In this document: in pieces, positions 19,844 through 20,510 of the stretch
How the letters are laid out: every line of letters begins with the position of its first letter
How positions within the stretch are numbered: position 1 is the stretch's first letter
Origin: a virus
Direction: 5' to 3' (one strand)
Virus record (IMG/VR): IMGVR_UViG_3300032304_000199
Location: 1-20,510 of that record
DNA: 20,510 nucleotides
The notes under the pieces: generated by a model
Database searches by the model: none
Seen by the model: only the letters and a program-made list of their open reading frames with translations
What the model was told of the DNA's origin: nothing
Position numbers and translations under genes: made by a program

Positions 19844-20510
19844 TTAAGAAGTTACCAAGTCTGCTGCCAGACCATGTGCGTTTTCTGCCAACACTTTGTG
19901 GCCGTATTCAATCAAAAGCATACGCTTCTCGGCATCACCGGTCTTCGCCAACTCGACTTGTTGGTAAGGACGCAGGACAACCACTTTTGCGTACTCAGGA
20001 TCAAGTACCCATGCATCACGCTCGCGTTGAAAGCGGTTGGGAATTACAGAAACTTGGCCGAAATCGCTGACATAGATGTCGGCTGCACCAATGATGGTTG
20101 CAGGACGGTCACCGCCATTGATGTTGTAGCGAGCTGATGCGATGCCAGAGAAACCTGACACGCGCTGCTTGTTGACTGGACCAACCATCAAAATCTTAGG
20201 TGTGCCGCCTTGTGTCCATACTTTCTGAATCACATTCTTAAGAATGGTTTCAGTGAAAGTACGCACAGTGCCGTCAGTGCGAGCGGAGTTTGGCAAAGTG
20301 GTGTAGCTAGGATTCACGCCGTTGGTGGTGTCATAGTCCACATTGGTTTTGATGAAAGCCTGCAAAGAAGCAGTCACGCGAGCTGTAGTGGTGTTACCAG
20401 CAACAGCAATGCCGCCATTCAACATCACAAACTCTTGGTCGCGCTTCAATTCAGAACCGCGCTTGGCGATCTGATAAGCCAACTCAGAACGGCGGCCTGC
20501 TTTGTTGACA
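19844..20510 (-). CDS. Major capsid protein, SU10-like, N-terminus off the right edge
   Basis: The open frame reaches the edge, 221 residues visible. An apparent TTG start at 20482 is not the real start: the frame continues upstream as VNKAGRRSELAYQIAKRGSE, then LKRDQEF, the central helix signature of SU10-type (DUF5309) capsid proteins. Further features: LKNVIQKVWTQGGTPKILMV, then ATIIGAADIYVSDFGQVSVI, RFQRERDAWVLDPEY, KRMLLIEYGHKVLAENA. This is the HK97-fold shell protein of the head. The TAA is followed at once by the terminator hairpin. Confidence 0.92.
   Translation of the reverse strand, partial: VNKAGRRSELAYQIAKRGSELKRDQEFVMLNGGIAVAGNTTTARVTASLQAFIKTNVDYDTTNGVNPSYTTLPNSARTDGTVRTFTETILKNVIQKVWTQGGTPKILMVGPVNKQRVSGFSGIASARYNINGGDRPATIIGAADIYVSDFGQVSVIPNRFQRERDAWVLDPEYAKVVVLRPYQQVELAKTGDAEKRMLLIEYGHKVLAENAHGLAADLVTS

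Noticed and set aside
20028-20482. TTG at 20482 as the start of the capsid gene
   Set aside because: The frame continues upstream to the window edge with conserved capsid residues (KAGRRSE), so the real start is outside.
1-20510. tRNAs, CRISPR arrays, insertion sequences, integrase or attachment sites
   Set aside because: No cloverleaf, spaced repeats, transposase or recombinase motif was found on reading both strands.

Overview
The window looks like part of a short-tailed (podovirus-like) tailed-phage genome infecting a Gram-negative host. Evidence: a major capsid protein of the SU10-like (DUF5309-type) family, an SU10/T7-type adaptor, a propeller-type tail protein followed by large ejection-type proteins, and an Rz/Rz1 spanin pair, which implies an outer membrane. 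Genes are packed with ATGA, TAATG or TTGA stop/start overlaps and base composition is moderate. I see no integrase, tRNA, insertion sequence or CRISPR array. The host genus cannot be fixed; a free-living betaproteobacterium is only a guess.

Layout. (1) Positions 1-525, minus strand: the N-terminal part of a helix-turn-helix plus metallophosphoesterase protein that runs off the left edge. (2) 526-700: an AT-rich divergent control region with candidate promoter elements and three GATTAA repeats. (3) 701-2396, plus strand: a chain of eight or nine very small genes joined mostly by start/stop overlaps, including single-membrane-span micro-proteins, a small DNA-binding-like protein and a winged-helix-like protein. 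Several are shorter than 60 codons. (4) 2371-20510, minus strand: one long late operon read right to left.

The late operon in transcription order is: major capsid protein (N-terminus off the right edge), a strong hairpin, a 104-aa conserved protein, a GT-A glycosyltransferase, the head-tail adaptor, two small virion proteins, a tail-fibre region of C1q-like, receptor-binding-like and S74-terminated fibres alternating with tiny chaperone-like proteins, a repeat-rich protein and a collar protein. It continues with a membrane/lysis region (XhlA-like protein, a C-terminally anchored protein, an overlapping membrane protein, an EF-hand two-span protein, Rz with Rz1 embedded, M15 endopeptidase), a second C1q-like virion protein, the tail propeller protein, a GNAT-like protein, and finally four helical or low-complexity proteins resembling internal/ejection proteins.

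How they work together: capsid and adaptor build the head and its vertex. The propeller protein and fibres build the tail and recognise the host. The ejection-type proteins are expected to leave with the DNA and help it across the envelope. The membrane cassette, endopeptidase and spanins lyse the cell. The small plus-strand genes are probably early host-takeover or regulatory proteins. The most distinctive points are the EF-hand membrane protein in the holin position, the fibre/mini-chaperone cassettes with a shared junction sequence, the hairpin after the capsid gene that also captures the next gene's only Shine-Dalgarno-like sequence, and the dual-repeat protein.
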